The notes below the pieces were generated by a model. That model saw only the letters and a program-made list of their open reading frames with translations, did no database searches and was not told the DNA's origin. 36,005 nucleotides of DNA, taken from the IMG/VR virus record IMGVR_UViG_3300017737_000029, positions 1-36,005 of that record; one strand, written 5' to 3'. Every line of letters starts with the position of its first letter. The stretch's first letter is position 1. The translations under genes and the position numbers were made by a program. This DNA is from a virus. Positions 7,522-13,916 of this stretch are shown here, one piece after another.

Positions 7522-7874
7522 AACCACAGAGTGCGAAAGCAAAGGGTAGAAACTTCCAGAAGTGGGTGAGAGACATGCTCATTGAGCATAGGGATGTCCA
7601 CCCTGAAGACATTGAGTCTCGCAGCATGGGTGCTGGTGGAGAAGATCTCATCATGGCACGAGATGCTAGGAAGAAATTTCCTTTTAGTATCGAGTGTAAA
7701 AATGTAGAGAAGTTGAATGTGTATGATGCTTACGATCAGGCATGTGCTAACTCTGGAAATTACGAACCCATCCTCTTCATGAAAAAGAATAGGAAGCAAG
7801 CACTCGTGGTAGTGGATGCCGAATGGTTTATCAAACACTTTGGGGTTGACAGTCAACCTATTGAGCATATATAA
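7518..7874 (+). CDS. PD-(D/E)XK nuclease, Holliday-junction-resolvase-like (118 aa)
   Basis: The small basic protein has the compact restriction-fold layout: an N-terminal helix (KAKGRNFQKWVRDMLIEH), then SRSMGAGGEDLIM supplying an acidic metal ligand, then the core strand FSIECKN with the E-x-K catalytic pair (about residues 57-60). This pattern fits archaeal Hjc-like resolvases and related phage endonucleases that cut branched or unusual DNA. A role in processing replication or recombination intermediates is inference. It starts with GTG at 7518, overlapping the upstream TGA. Confidence 0.7.
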   Translation: MKPQSAKAKGRNFQKWVRDMLIEHRDVHPEDIESRSMGAGGEDLIMARDARKKFPFSIECKNVEKLNVYDAYDQACANSGNYEPILFMKKNRKQALVVVDAEWFIKHFGVDSQPIEHI

Positions 7875-7904
7875 TTAGCAAGTTAAGGGAAGTGGAGACC
7901 TACC

Positions 7905-8057
7905 ATGGAAAATCAATTTCTTGAGGAGATTGATGAGATTAATTACACAATCGAATTTCTAGTAGACCAACTACATGAAGCCTTAGCAGCAGGAGATCTC
8001 CTACGAGGTGAAGTCCTTGCAGACAAGATCAAACAATACTCTGAAGCATCTAAATGA
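7905..8057 (+). CDS. Small acidic helical protein (50 aa)
   Basis: ATG 7905 has a reasonable upstream purine stretch (AAGGGAAGTGGAG). The product is a strongly acidic pair of predicted helices (FLEEIDEINYTIEFLVDQL and AGDLLRGEVLADKIKQYSEA), typical of small coiled-coil proteins. The stop overlaps the start of the oxygenase gene (ATGA at 8054-8057). Function unknown. Confidence 0.65.
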   Translation: MENQFLEEIDEINYTIEFLVDQLHEALAAGDLLRGEVLADKIKQYSEASK

Positions 8058-8644
8058 TTCATTCTTTATTCTCAATTCCGATTGCACACTATGAAATACA
8101 GAATTGGAAACAGAATAAAGAAAAGATCATGAGTGCTCTGCCTATCTTTGGGCAAGAGCATTTAGATTCTAATGGTGAGCAATACACAGACTTCTTTCAT
8201 CAGGCAGAATGGGAGTTGCCACCTTACGCTGATACGGTAATTGATATTATCGAGCCATACATTGCTGAGTTTACTGAGCGTAGACGCACCGAGTTTACTG
8301 ACATGTGGTGTCAAACATCATACAAAGGTCAGAAGCACGGTCTACACAATCATGGACACAGTGGATGGTCAGCAGTAATGTATGTGGACTTTGATCCACA
8401 ACTCCATCAAGCCACGCAATTCATTTCACCTTTCAATAATCCTTGGAGCGGTAGGTTACAGTCCTTCGTCCCACCTGTTAAAGAAGGTGACATGGTTATT
8501 TTTCCAGCAACCATTGCACATGAGGCACTACCCAATGAGTCAGACAGACCACGCACCATCGTTTCGTTTAACCTACGAGGCAAAGTTGACAAGGTTAAGA
8601 GGACTATGTGGGAGGGTGACCCAATCGTTCGTGTAAATGCTTAA
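8054..8644 (+). CDS. 2OG-Fe(II) oxygenase family protein (196 aa)
   Basis: Likely an iron- and 2-oxoglutarate-dependent dioxygenase with a double-stranded beta-helix. The proximal metal site is in the region GLHNHGHSGWSAVMYVDFD (residues ~96-115), with His, an acidic residue downstream, and the distal His in PATIAHEALPNESDRPRTIVSFN; the Arg of DRPRT would bind 2-oxoglutarate. Many cyanophages carry several such enzymes of unknown substrate. This one resembles the putative 2OG oxygenase group common next to phage small genes rather than a characterised prolyl hydroxylase. Its TAA abuts the first base of the tRNA gene at 8645. Confidence 0.8.
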   Translation: MIHSLFSIPIAHYEIQNWKQNKEKIMSALPIFGQEHLDSNGEQYTDFFHQAEWELPPYADTVIDIIEPYIAEFTERRRTEFTDMWCQTSYKGQKHGLHNHGHSGWSAVMYVDFDPQLHQATQFISPFNNPWSGRLQSFVPPVKEGDMVIFPATIAHEALPNESDRPRTIVSFNLRGKVDKVKRTMWEGDPIVRVNA

Positions 8645-8718
8645 GGTCCAGTAGCTCAGTGGAATAGAGCAACTGCCTTCTAAGCAGTCGGTCGATGGTT
8701 CGAATCCATCCTGGATCG
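8645..8718 (+). tRNA. tRNA-Arg (anticodon TCT)
   Basis: A full cloverleaf can be drawn: acceptor GGTCCAG (8645-8651) pairs with CTGGATC (8711-8717) with one G-U; the D arm begins TAGCTCAGT; the anticodon stem ACTGC/GCAGT encloses loop CTTCTAA with anticodon TCT; the T arm is GATGG TTCGAAT CCATC. The 3' CCA is not encoded, as expected for cyanobacterial-type tRNAs. It reads AGA codons. The gene sits directly on the stop codon of the oxygenase gene and must be cut from a polycistronic transcript. Confidence 0.95.
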
Positions 8719-8719
8719 T

Positions 8720-8735
8720 TGCACCCTAGGGTGCA
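8720..8735. repeat. Perfect 16-bp palindrome after the tRNA
   Basis: TGCACCCTAGGGTGCA is a perfect dyad immediately 3' of the tRNA. It has no following T run, so it is not a standard terminator. It could be a hairpin that guides tRNA 3' processing or a protein-binding site. Confidence 0.6.
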
Positions 8736-8762
8736 TGTTGGAAAACCGAATAGGAGTCAGTC

Positions 8763-8987
8763 ATGACTGTTAGAGATCGCTTTGCAGATTCTATGCAAAT
8801 TCTGAAGGAGACTGTCAATGGTAACATTGCCCTTGACACAGAGTATCCTCCCCTCTTCTCAGCACTCTGTCGCTTTTACAGTGACAAGAGCGCACGTCAC
8901 GTCCACTTTTGGGGACTGGATGTTGAGGAGGACTATACGATTCTCATTGATAACATGATTGCCGATGGCGTCCTGGAAATGACCTAA
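8763..8987 (+). CDS. Conserved hypothetical protein (74 aa)
   Basis: The gene starts at ATG 8763 with an AGGAG Shine-Dalgarno. The product is a soluble small protein with RFADSMQILKETV, YPPLFSALCRFY and a terminal acidic helix (DYTILIDNMIADGVLEM). No catalytic motif or membrane segment is seen. I do not recognise a family. Confidence 0.65.
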   Translation: MTVRDRFADSMQILKETVNGNIALDTEYPPLFSALCRFYSDKSARHVHFWGLDVEEDYTILIDNMIADGVLEMT

Positions 8988-9010
8988 ACTTTACCCTGGT
9001 CGGGATACTT

Positions 9011-9634
9011 ATGCTTAAAGAAGAAATCACAATTTATAAAGGTAACGTCTGCACCCCACTTAATGATGAGTGTAATGACTTCATCTGGGGTAATTTTATT
9101 GATGAATCCGTTGTGACGGGACTTGAAGATTTCTGGCATAATCAAAACGTCTTGAATTTTCATGAGGGTCAGGTCCTTAGACAAGGAGATGTGACGGTGG
9201 ATAAGGAGTATAAAGACTCTCTCGATCTACATGTCCCTTATCAACTGTCCTGTCCTCAGGTGCAAAACTATATGCACGCACTTCAAGACGTGCTCAATCA
9301 ATACTTGGAGAGGTTTCCTTTCTGTGAGACCTCACGATTCCAAGTAAAGGAGCCACTGTCTATGCAGTGGTATCCTAAAGGTGGTGGATTCAAGCAGTGG
9401 CATACCGAAAGGTCTAATGCCCTGCCTGGATCCGTCTATCGACACCTAGTCTTCATGACTTACCTCAATGATGTCCCTGATGGTGGTACCGAATGGTATT
9501 ATCAGCAGAAGTATGTCCCAGCGCAGCGTGGATACACTGTGATCTGGCCAGCAGATTGGACATTCCACCATCGTGGTAGAGTCTCTAACGATAGTGAGAA
9601 GATGATTATTACAGGTTGGTTTAATTTTATCTAA
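9011..9634 (+). CDS. 2OG-Fe(II) oxygenase, prolyl-4-hydroxylase-like (207 aa)
   Basis: The protein contains the canonical metal triad of the superfamily: H-x-E in FKQWHTERS (residues ~130-138) and a distal His in WTFHHRGRVS (~182-190). A Lys in SEKMIITGWFNF is positioned to bind the 2-oxoglutarate carboxylate. The YLNDVPDGGTEWY segment is typical of P4H-like phage oxygenases. The substrate is unknown; protein or nucleic-acid hydroxylation are both possible. It is the second such enzyme within 1.6 kb and differs in its metal motif (HTE here). Confidence 0.82.
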   Translation: MLKEEITIYKGNVCTPLNDECNDFIWGNFIDESVVTGLEDFWHNQNVLNFHEGQVLRQGDVTVDKEYKDSLDLHVPYQLSCPQVQNYMHALQDVLNQYLERFPFCETSRFQVKEPLSMQWYPKGGGFKQWHTERSNALPGSVYRHLVFMTYLNDVPDGGTEWYYQQKYVPAQRGYTVIWPADWTFHHRGRVSNDSEKMIITGWFNFI

Positions 9635-9642
9635 GGAGTTAC

Positions 9643-9813
9643 ATGGAGACACAGGACGACAAATGGAATAGGGGACTTGACATTTTCATAGAGAGTGTGC
9701 TAGAACCTGATCCCAAACTGAGAGCATGTGCTCATTCCCAGAAATGTTACCACGAACTGTTGTGGATCCGTGAGGATGTGCTATCATATTTGAAGACACT
9801 CAGACGACCATGA
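9643..9813 (+). CDS. Small hypothetical protein (56 aa)
   Basis: An AGGAG Shine-Dalgarno lies eight bases before ATG 9643. The product contains a Cys pair (RACAHSQKCYHELL) and a C-terminal amphipathic helix rich in Trp, Leu and Arg. The stop overlaps the next start (ATGA). Function unknown. Confidence 0.6.
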   Translation: METQDDKWNRGLDIFIESVLEPDPKLRACAHSQKCYHELLWIREDVLSYLKTLRRP

Positions 9814-10091
9814 ATGATCTTGATCCGCAGTCAGTCGCAACGACCAAGACTACTGTGATTCACGAGAGGTTTCCCTATCGCTATGTGCAGAAGGGTCACA
9901 TTCAATTGAATGGCAAACCTGATTTTCGTTTGCAAAAAGCAAACGAGTATACAAAGAAGTATTCTGACATCTATCTCTTTGATAATGGTGATCAGATGCT
10001 TCTTGCTATTGAAGACTTTGAGTATGCCAAATGGTTAGACCCTGCTGGTGTCCCTTGCTATACACGAGACAGTGTTAAAGCGTCTTCTTAA
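9810..10091 (+). CDS. Hypothetical protein (93 aa)
   Basis: A soluble protein that starts within the upstream stop codon. It has a basic central part (VQKGHIQLNGKPDFRLQKAN) and an acidic/aromatic C-terminal half (YSDIYLFDNGDQMLLAIEDFEYAKW). No family was recognised. A terminator 64 bases after the stop closes the unit. Confidence 0.6.
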   Translation: MNDLDPQSVATTKTTVIHERFPYRYVQKGHIQLNGKPDFRLQKANEYTKKYSDIYLFDNGDQMLLAIEDFEYAKWLDPAGVPCYTRDSVKASS

Positions 10092-10154
10092 CGTCTGGAA
10101 GTATTCCCTAGGGTCATTCTCTGATGACAAGACAGGACCCTATGATAATTACAT

Positions 10155-10179
10155 TGCAGGTATTCGTACCTGCATTTTT
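10155..10179 (+). terminator. Intrinsic terminator with TTCG tetraloop
   Basis: TGCAGGTA (10155-10162), loop TTCG, TACCTGCA (10167-10174) and five T. The stem is perfect. It lies between the genes ending at 10091 and starting at 10238, and it argues against any longer N terminus for the downstream gene. Confidence 0.9.
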
Positions 10180-10237
10180 GTATCCTATCTTGTCACCAAT
10201 TGTTTTATCGTCAGCGGAGTTATCCGTCACTGGAATT

Positions 10238-10555
10238 ATGAAAGCAGAATTGACAGCAGCAACAGAGGCACTCAAGAAAGCACTGCACAGTGCGATCGAT
10301 GACCCTAACTTCAATCGCAGTCACCTGAGTGAGCTGTGGCGTCACTACAATGGTCTACAGACCATCACTGAGCAGTGTGCTGAGGACGTGCCACAGATCG
10401 AATTCCCTAGCAGTCCGATCTATCTCAACGATAACTATGACTTCCAGAACATTGAGACCAGTGACACGATCTCCTTCAGTGGGGACACCTTTGCAGCACA
10501 ACCAGTAGACCTCGGTGGGGTGATCGGTGGACAGGATGTCATCACATTTTCTTAA
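10238..10555 (+). CDS. Conserved cyanophage protein (105 aa)
   Basis: ATG 10238 is chosen because the frame further upstream would be translated through the terminator at 10155-10179. The N-terminal half is helical (MKAELTAATEALKKALHSA, then SHLSELWRHYNGL). The C-terminal half is an acidic, Asn/Asp-rich tail with YDFQNIETSDTISF and a terminal GGQDVITFS. Proteins of this layout recur in cyanomyoviruses, but I know of no assigned function. It precedes the hli promoter by seven bases. Confidence 0.65.
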   Translation: MKAELTAATEALKKALHSAIDDPNFNRSHLSELWRHYNGLQTITEQCAEDVPQIEFPSSPIYLNDNYDFQNIETSDTISFSGDTFAAQPVDLGGVIGGQDVITFS

Positions 10556-10561
10556 GGGGGC

Positions 10562-10590
10562 TTGACAAATATTGTAAAGTTATATATAGT
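10562..10590 (+). promoter_or_regulatory. hli promoter (host sigma70 type)
   Basis: TTGACA (10562-10567), a 17-base spacer, and TATAGT (10585-10590), giving a start near 10597. Both hexamers and the spacing equal those of the psbA promoter at 13742, including the surrounding ATATATAGT. Confidence 0.85.
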
Positions 10591-10615
10591 TACAAGAAGT
10601 AACATACCTTAACAA

Positions 10616-10834
10616 ATGACTGTTACAATCGAAGACGGTGGTCGCACCAACATGTATGCCACCGAGCCCCAAATGTACATCGACCCTAAAGTGGAGAAAG
10701 CAATGCAATCAGAAGTATACGAGACTCACAATGAGTCCGCAGAGAAACTCAACGGACGCCTAGCAATGCTTGGCATCGTCTCTGCCTTCCTGTCCTATGC
10801 CTTCACTGGCAAACTCTTCTTCGGAGTGTGGTGA
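10616..10834 (+). CDS. hli: High-light-inducible protein (HLI, 72 aa)
   Basis: HLI proteins are single-helix relatives of chlorophyll a/b-binding proteins that sit in thylakoid membranes and protect photosystems from excess light. The diagnostic helix is residues ~43-72, with EKLNGRLAMLGIVSAF carrying the Glu, Asn and Arg chlorophyll ligands and ending in FTGKLFFGVW. The N-terminal ~40 residues are hydrophilic. The gene follows a strong host-type promoter and overlaps nothing. A second, very short hli begins one base after its stop, so both are made together. Confidence 0.95.
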   Translation: MTVTIEDGGRTNMYATEPQMYIDPKVEKAMQSEVYETHNESAEKLNGRLAMLGIVSAFLSYAFTGKLFFGVW

Positions 10835-10835
10835 A

Positions 10836-10943
10836 ATGACTCCTCAAGCAGAACGTTTTAATGGTTGGATGGCAATGATCGGAATCGTTGCCGCAATGGG
10901 CACCTACGCTGTCACAGGACAGATCATCCCAGGTATTTGGTAA
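10836..10943 (+). CDS. hli: Minimal high-light-inducible protein (35 aa)
   Basis: This tiny gene encodes little more than the HLI helix: AERFNGWMAMIGIVAAMG with the Glu, Asn and an aromatic in place of Arg, followed by TGQIIPGIW. It corresponds to the short single-helix hli type frequent in cyanophages. It is easily missed because of its length. It starts one base after the first hli and its TAA overlaps the next ATG (TAATG). A role in photoprotection of infected cells is established for the family and inferred here. Confidence 0.9.
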   Translation: MTPQAERFNGWMAMIGIVAAMGTYAVTGQIIPGIW

Positions 10944-11080
10944 TGAGTCTAGAGGTATTTCAGACGATCGTCTTCTGTTTTACTCCTTTCATTATCTTGC
11001 TACTACTAGCAGACACTGATGAGGATGACGACGGAAGTGATGGGGGAATGATGATTCCTTCTTATGCTCCAACCTCTTGA
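10943..11080 (+). CDS. Small membrane protein with acidic tail (45 aa)
   Basis: The N-terminal ~22 residues form one transmembrane segment (FQTIVFCFTPFIILLLLA). They are followed by an acidic linker (DTDEDDDGSDGG) and the end MMIPSYAPTS. It is the third gene of the hli operon (start overlaps the hli stop) and ends inside the -35 box of the next promoter. Small proteins of this design recur beside hli genes in cyanophages; whether it acts with HLI in the thylakoid is inference. Confidence 0.65.
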   Translation: MSLEVFQTIVFCFTPFIILLLLADTDEDDDGSDGGMMIPSYAPTS

Positions 11081-11104
11081 CAACCACGCTAAATACGCTA
11101 TGAT
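11077..11104 (+). promoter_or_regulatory. Dual promoter (TTGACA-16-TATGAT with embedded CTAAATA)
   Basis: TTGACA at 11077-11082 and TATGAT at 11099-11104 form a host-type promoter. CTAAATA at 11089-11095 matches the cyanophage version of the T4 late box. The TGA in TTGACA is the stop of the preceding gene. The sigma70 start would be near 11111, inside the left arm of the terminator that follows. Confidence 0.65.
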
Positions 11105-11108
11105 ACTC

Positions 11109-11129
11109 GGGTGCCTCTGGCACCCTTTT
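11109..11129 (+). terminator. Terminator of the hli operon
   Basis: GGGTGCC (11109-11115), loop TCT, GGCACCC (11119-11125) and TTTT. It lies directly downstream of the dual promoter, so it should stop hli read-through while a transcript starting near 11111 would lack part of the left arm and escape. Confidence 0.85.
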
Positions 11130-11134
11130 CTATT

Positions 11135-11728
11135 ATGGATAGACTAGACATGAGACCACTTGTAATGGTAACAGCAATGCTGCCACTGCTTATGGCATGT
11201 ACTTCTTCTGCTCCTCACAAAGTTGAAGCAGCAGGACTGAGACCTACAAAGATCTTAGAGACTAAATGGGAGTGTGAAGATTGCTCCCCTGAAGAGACAA
11301 AAGTCGTAGCGTATTTACAAACACCATCAGTAAATATCAAAGACAAAAATGCTATTGCTACAATTCTTGGCAACATTAGACAGGAGTCTAATTTCACTGC
11401 CAATATATGCGAGGGAGGTGCTAGAGTTTCTTACCACGATTGTCATCGGGGTGGTTATGGCATCATTCAGTGGACCAGCGTAAACCGCTACGTCAACCTC
11501 GGCAAATTTGCCAATAAGTTTGAGTGTGATCCCTCCACATTCGACTGCCAACTTCGTTACATGGTTAACGAGAATATATTTCAGCGTCAACTTCCATACT
11601 TCCAATCGAATGGAATGAGTATTGCATACTATATGCAACCTTCTTATCGTTGGTTGGGATGGGGCATCAAAGGTAACCGTGAAGTATATGCTTGGGATTA
11701 TCTAAATAAACTCAGGTTGGATGCATGA
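11135..11728 (+). CDS. Exported lysozyme-like protein with lipobox (197 aa)
   Basis: The N terminus has a signal sequence (MRPLVMVTAMLPLLMACTSS) with a lipobox-like LMAC, so it may be a lipoprotein. The rest resembles the phage tail lysozyme (Phage_lysozyme2) fold: ILGNIRQESNFTANICEGG with a likely catalytic Glu, then GGYGIIQWTS and NRYVNLGKFA, and YRWLGWGIKGNREVYAWDY near the end. It probably cleaves peptidoglycan. The lipobox is unusual for a tail enzyme and hints at action in the periplasm or at the envelope, which is inference. ATG 11150 is an alternative start giving a more typical signal peptide; neither start has a clear Shine-Dalgarno. Confidence 0.72.
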   Translation: MDRLDMRPLVMVTAMLPLLMACTSSAPHKVEAAGLRPTKILETKWECEDCSPEETKVVAYLQTPSVNIKDKNAIATILGNIRQESNFTANICEGGARVSYHDCHRGGYGIIQWTSVNRYVNLGKFANKFECDPSTFDCQLRYMVNENIFQRQLPYFQSNGMSIAYYMQPSYRWLGWGIKGNREVYAWDYLNKLRLDA

Positions 11729-11731
11729 GTC

Positions 11732-11887
11732 ATGTATTGCTTAGAGTTTTACTGGGATGGTAACTGGGTTAAGTTAAAAAACTACTCCAACCTATCCCTA
11801 CACAAGGCTCAATTTCTTCTGCACCTGTGTGAAGCAGGGCAGAAGGCATTCCAAACTAAAAAAGAATTCAGGATGATTGCTCAATGA
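11732..11887 (+). CDS. Small hypothetical protein (51 aa)
   Basis: It starts four bases after the lysozyme-like gene and ends overlapping the next start (ATGA). The product has an aromatic N-terminal hairpin (YCLEFYWDGNWVKLKNY) and a helical rest (HKAQFLLHLCEAGQKAF). The W-x-W-type opening suggests a small beta-hairpin fold. No family was recognised. Confidence 0.55.
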   Translation: MYCLEFYWDGNWVKLKNYSNLSLHKAQFLLHLCEAGQKAFQTKKEFRMIAQ

Positions 11888-12189
11888 TTGAAGACTGGCG
11901 CTATGACGACGGCAAGATGGCAGAGAGACAGATTTGTCTGACTGCATTTATTCATAAGCAAATCCCCATAAATAGAGAAGTGTATGAGTTCTGTCACTAC
12001 TATGTGTCGAATGGGTTGCTTAATGTCCCATCCACCCAGCAAGGATTAGAAGAAGCATTGTCTACCCATGGCGGAGACCTCTATGCTTTCGTTGGTGAGA
12101 ATCTCTTCAAAGAATTTTCTAAATATCAATCCATTAATGGAAGAAAAGAAACAACTCTCAACAAAGAAAGCAGTAAAGAAACTACTTAA
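11884..12189 (+). CDS. Hypothetical protein (101 aa)
   Basis: A soluble protein starting in an ATGA overlap. It has an acidic N terminus (MIEDWRYDDGKMAERQ), a central NREVYEFCHYYVSNGLLNV helix and a Lys/Ser/Thr-rich end whose last 53 bases overlap the next gene. No motif of known function is visible. Confidence 0.6.
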   Translation: MIEDWRYDDGKMAERQICLTAFIHKQIPINREVYEFCHYYVSNGLLNVPSTQQGLEEALSTHGGDLYAFVGENLFKEFSKYQSINGRKETTLNKESSKETT

Positions 12190-12274
12190 AGGAGCAAAGA
12201 AACATCCCAATTGGTATACACCAGAGGAAGTTTTGTATGCTAAGATGATTAAAAAGACACTGAAAAAAAAGTAA
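12137..12274 (+). CDS. Small Lys-rich protein (45 aa)
   Basis: ATG 12137 starts within the end of the preceding gene. The protein is very basic (STKKAVKKLLKGAKKHP, ending IKKTLKKK), with a central NWYTPEEVLYAKMIKK helix. Short basic proteins of this pattern are widespread in cyanophages. Nucleic-acid binding is plausible but unproven. The halogenase gene begins one base after its stop. Confidence 0.65.
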   Translation: MEEKKQLSTKKAVKKLLKGAKKHPNWYTPEEVLYAKMIKKTLKKK

Positions 12275-12275
12275 C

Positions 12276-13745
12276 ATGCGTATTGTGATTGTCGGTGGTG
12301 GTACATCTGGTTGGATGACTGCCGCCGCTTTTTGTAAAACTTTCCCTAACTGGGACATCACTATGATCAATGGTGGTGATGCCATCGGTGTAGGTGAAAG
12401 CACTACGCCACACATCAATCAGTATCTTGATTACATGGGGATCACTGATGAAGTATTCCTCCCTGCAGCACGAGCAACATTCAAATCCTCTTCAAGGTTT
12501 GATGGTTTCGTGAAGGAGGGTGAAGTATTTCACTATCCCAATGGACAGTCAGTCGCAAAACATATAAAATTTCAAGAGTGGATGCTCGCCAAAGCATTTC
12601 ATCCAGAGAATCTACCACCCTTCTCCCAAGTATTCATGCCATTCACGGCGGTGGCAGAGGCAGGGCGACTACCACTGAATAAAAATATCCTAGGACCATA
12701 TGACCTCGCTAAAGACAGATCATTCCATATTAACGGAGCAGCCTTCTCCAACTTTCTCAGAGACACCTTCTGCAAAGATCTTAAGGTGGTTAATAGCACA
12801 GTTAAGTCTGTTGCTACTAAAGGAAGGAACATCGAGCACGTCGTGGTCACAGGTGGACCATACAAACTCGGGGGAGAAAAGATTTTTGGTGATCTCTTTA
12901 TCGACTGTAGTGGGCAGCAAGCAGTTGTCGGGGGGGCGCTTAGCAAGTGGAAACCCTACGATTCAATTGTAACTGACAGCGCACTCGTAGTTAAGACTGA
13001 CTACACTGATCGTGAGACCGAGATGGTCCCCTACACCAACGCTAAAGCAATGACTGCTGGTTGGCAGTGGACCATCCCTACCTATGACTTCCTCAGCAGG
13101 GGATATGTATTCTGCTCAAAGTTTCAGAGCGAAGAGGATGCCCGTAAAGAATTCGGATACGATGATGCACGTCTGATCAAGTTTGAAAACGGCAGGCATG
13201 AGAGAGCATGGACAGGTAACTGTGTGTCCATCGGACTCTCGTTTGGATTCATTGAGCCGTTAGAATCTACAAGTCTCTTCAACACACACCATGGCATCCT
13301 TGCTCTCATGGACCTCCTACAGGAGGCACCTCTGCCTGGACAATTCCAGCGTGATCGCTTCAACCATAACCTCACTGAGCATATGGACGGATGGCGTGAG
13401 TTTGTAGAGGCACACTACTATTACAGTCGCCGTCGTGACACACCTTTCTGGAGTCATGTCAGCGATGAGATAGAGTATGATCTCACAGGAACCCATGAAG
13501 CCATTCAGTATATTATGAATGGCAACGAAGCCATTTCCCATGGTGGCACACAGGTCCTTCACATCCTTGCAGGATCAGGTTATACTACAGTCAACAAGCG
13601 ACTCACTGAATACTTCAAGTATCCAGAGCTTGTTACTCGTCGCAAAGTCGATGACTGGGCATATGAGCACCAACTTGTGCTACAATATGCCAAGACATGT
13701 CCTCCTATGTCGGTTTTCTTGGAGTCCACCTTCGATTACACTTGA
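12276..13745 (+). CDS. Flavin-dependent (tryptophan-type) halogenase (489 aa)
   Basis: The enzyme family uses FADH2, O2 and halide to halogenate aromatic substrates. The N-terminal FAD site is IVGGGTSGWM. The catalytic Lys that forms the haloamine or hypohalous-acid contact is in ATFKSSSRFDGF (~residue 68). The signature GWQWTIP, which separates halogenases from monooxygenases, is at ~residue 267, and the conserved active-site Glu lies in GFIEPLESTSLF (~330). All key residues are present at nearly full family length, so it looks active. A viral halogenase of this family from cyanophage Syn10 (VirX1) has been shown to iodinate many compounds. The substrate in infection is unknown. The stop TGA lies within the -35 box of the psbA promoter. 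Confidence 0.92.
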   Translation: MRIVIVGGGTSGWMTAAAFCKTFPNWDITMINGGDAIGVGESTTPHINQYLDYMGITDEVFLPAARATFKSSSRFDGFVKEGEVFHYPNGQSVAKHIKFQEWMLAKAFHPENLPPFSQVFMPFTAVAEAGRLPLNKNILGPYDLAKDRSFHINGAAFSNFLRDTFCKDLKVVNSTVKSVATKGRNIEHVVVTGGPYKLGGEKIFGDLFIDCSGQQAVVGGALSKWKPYDSIVTDSALVVKTDYTDRETEMVPYTNAKAMTAGWQWTIPTYDFLSRGYVFCSKFQSEEDARKEFGYDDARLIKFENGRHERAWTGNCVSIGLSFGFIEPLESTSLFNTHHGILALMDLLQEAPLPGQFQRDRFNHNLTEHMDGWREFVEAHYYYSRRRDTPFWSHVSDEIEYDLTGTHEAIQYIMNGNEAISHGGTQVLHILAGSGYTTVNKRLTEYFKYPELVTRRKVDDWAYEHQLVLQYAKTCPPMSVFLESTFDYT

Positions 13746-13770
13746 CAAGGTGTTGAAAACCATATATAGT
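13742..13770 (+). promoter_or_regulatory. psbA promoter (host sigma70 type)
   Basis: TTGACA (13742-13747), 17-base spacer, TATAGT (13765-13770), start near 13777. The leader to ATG 13917 is ~140 bases and contains a stem-loop (CCTG-C-TGC / GCA-A-CAGG, 13848-13870) with loop TGAGGGT. No other gene lies between 13746 and 13916. Confidence 0.85.
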
Positions 13771-13916
13771 ATGGACGGTCGTTACACAACGACACACTTG
13801 ACGCCTTACCAAGACTAAACAGCGTCATTAAATAACAGTCTTTCATACCTGCTGCTGAGGGTGCAACAGGCATATTATATTAGTGTTTCCCTGCACTCAT
13901 ACCTACCCTAATTTCA

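Noticed and set aside
10124-10237. 38-residue N-terminal extension of the gene at 10238
   Set aside because: The extension would be translated across a perfect TTCG terminator (10155-10179).
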